5,770 nucleotides of DNA from Sphingopyxis sp. (GTDB lineage Bacteria > Pseudomonadota > Alphaproteobacteria > Sphingomonadales > Sphingomonadaceae): the NCBI GenBank assembly GCA_026125835.1, contig JAHCKJ010000146.1, forward strand, positions 1 to 5,770, written 5' to 3'. The notes beneath the pieces were generated by a model, which made no database searches, had not been told where the DNA came from, and saw only the letters and a list, made by a program, of their open reading frames with translations. Position numbers and translations under genes: made by a program. Shown in pieces: positions 5,280 to 5,770 of this stretch; position 1 is the stretch's first letter; each line of letters starts with the position of its first letter.

Positions 5280-5770
5280 TCACGGCGCGGAGGTCGGACG
5301 GACCATGTCGGGGAACAGCCGCTTCAGCGCCGCCAGCTTCGGCGCATCCCAGCGGACGATGTAGCCGTTCGACGGGTTGCGGCGCATAAAATCCTGATGG
5401 TTCGCCTCGGCCCGATAAAATTGCCTGTAGCTTTCGACCGGCACGACGACCGGCTTGTCGAAATAACGCCCCTGGCCGATCTGGGCCAGATAGGCGGTCG
5501 CGACCTGGCGCTGCGTCGCGTCGAGCGGGATGATCGCGGCGCGATATTGCGACCCGACATCCGGCCCCTGCCGGTTCTTCAGCGTCGGGTCGGCAATCAC
5601 CGAGAACAGCACGCGCAGCAGGGTGCCATAGCTGACCTGCGTCGGGTCATAGACGATCCGCACTGCCTCGGCATGGCCCGACTTGCCGTCGTGGGTCAGT
5701 TCATATTTCGCGGTCGCGGCGCTGCCGCCATGATAGCCCGATTCGACCGAGATCACGCCTTTGACGCGCT
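5280..5770 (-). CDS. msrA: Peptide methionine sulfoxide reductase MsrA, C-terminal part (cut by window edge)
   Basis: MsrA reduces the S-epimer of methionine sulfoxide in proteins and free methionine. The frame is open to the right edge, and the first visible residues are RVKGVISVESGYHGG. The N-terminal GCFW segment with the catalytic cysteine lies outside. Visible hallmarks are SGYHGG, KYELTHDGKSGHAEAVRI, YDPTQVSYGTLL, DPTLKNRQGPDVGSQYRAAI and a C-terminal YRAEANHQDFM. The substrate-pocket residues equivalent to E. coli Tyr82, Glu94, Asp129 and Tyr134 are present. The usual His before DPT is Ala here. There is no cysteine in the 162 complete codons visible, so the classical C-terminal recycling cysteines are missing. 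The ending NGYIVRWDAPKLAALKRLFPDM resembles long MsrA forms, some of which are exported; whether this one has a signal peptide cannot be seen. The apparent start GTG at 5756 is an internal valine. The stop is 127 bp before the next gene's ATG. Confidence 0.95.
   Translation of the reverse strand, partial: RVKGVISVESGYHGGSAATAKYELTHDGKSGHAEAVRIVYDPTQVSYGTLLRVLFSVIADPTLKNRQGPDVGSQYRAAIIPLDATQRQVATAYLAQIGQGRYFDKPVVVPVESYRQFYRAEANHQDFMRRNPSNGYIVRWDAPKLAALKRLFPDMVRPTSAP

Overview
This GC-rich window comes from an alphaproteobacterium. The near-canonical EtfA, EtfB and SucC sequences, the proline-rich envelope lipoprotein and the style of the intergenic repeat suggest Sphingomonadaceae (Sphingopyxis/Sphingomonas-like). 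The genus is inferred from protein character, not demonstrated. All seven genes lie on the minus strand, so transcription runs from high to low coordinates. I see no tRNA, rRNA, CRISPR array, insertion sequence or prophage gene.

In transcription order the window holds: the C-terminal part of a peptide methionine sulfoxide reductase A (cut by the right edge); a 126-bp gap with short direct repeats; a serine beta-lactamase-fold lipoprotein; a 101-residue lipoprotein of unknown function starting 6 bp after it; a 101-bp gap; sucC (succinyl-CoA synthetase beta); a gap of about 260 bp with a hairpin-rich repeat and then a promoter/operator-like palindrome; etfB and etfA; and, 6 bp after etfA, the N-terminal 135 codons of a DUF389 membrane protein (cut by the left edge).

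Two functional blocks emerge. The right half is envelope-oriented: MsrA repairs oxidised methionine, and two adjacent lipoprotein genes look translationally coupled. The left half is central energy metabolism: SucC makes the nucleotide triphosphate of the TCA cycle, and EtfBA collects electrons from acyl-CoA dehydrogenases for the quinone pool. sucC has no sucD beside it. The etfBA pair has its own promoter-like sequence, overlapped by an inverted repeat centred on TTACGTAA that resembles operators of fatty-acid/branched-chain amino-acid catabolism regulators.

Most of the window is conserved housekeeping sequence, and I did not find a convincing new multi-gene system. The points most worth a second look are the divergent omega loop and insertion of the beta-lactamase-like lipoprotein with its small lipoprotein partner, the etfB palindrome, the composite repeat between sucC and etfB, and the absence of cysteine in the visible part of MsrA.
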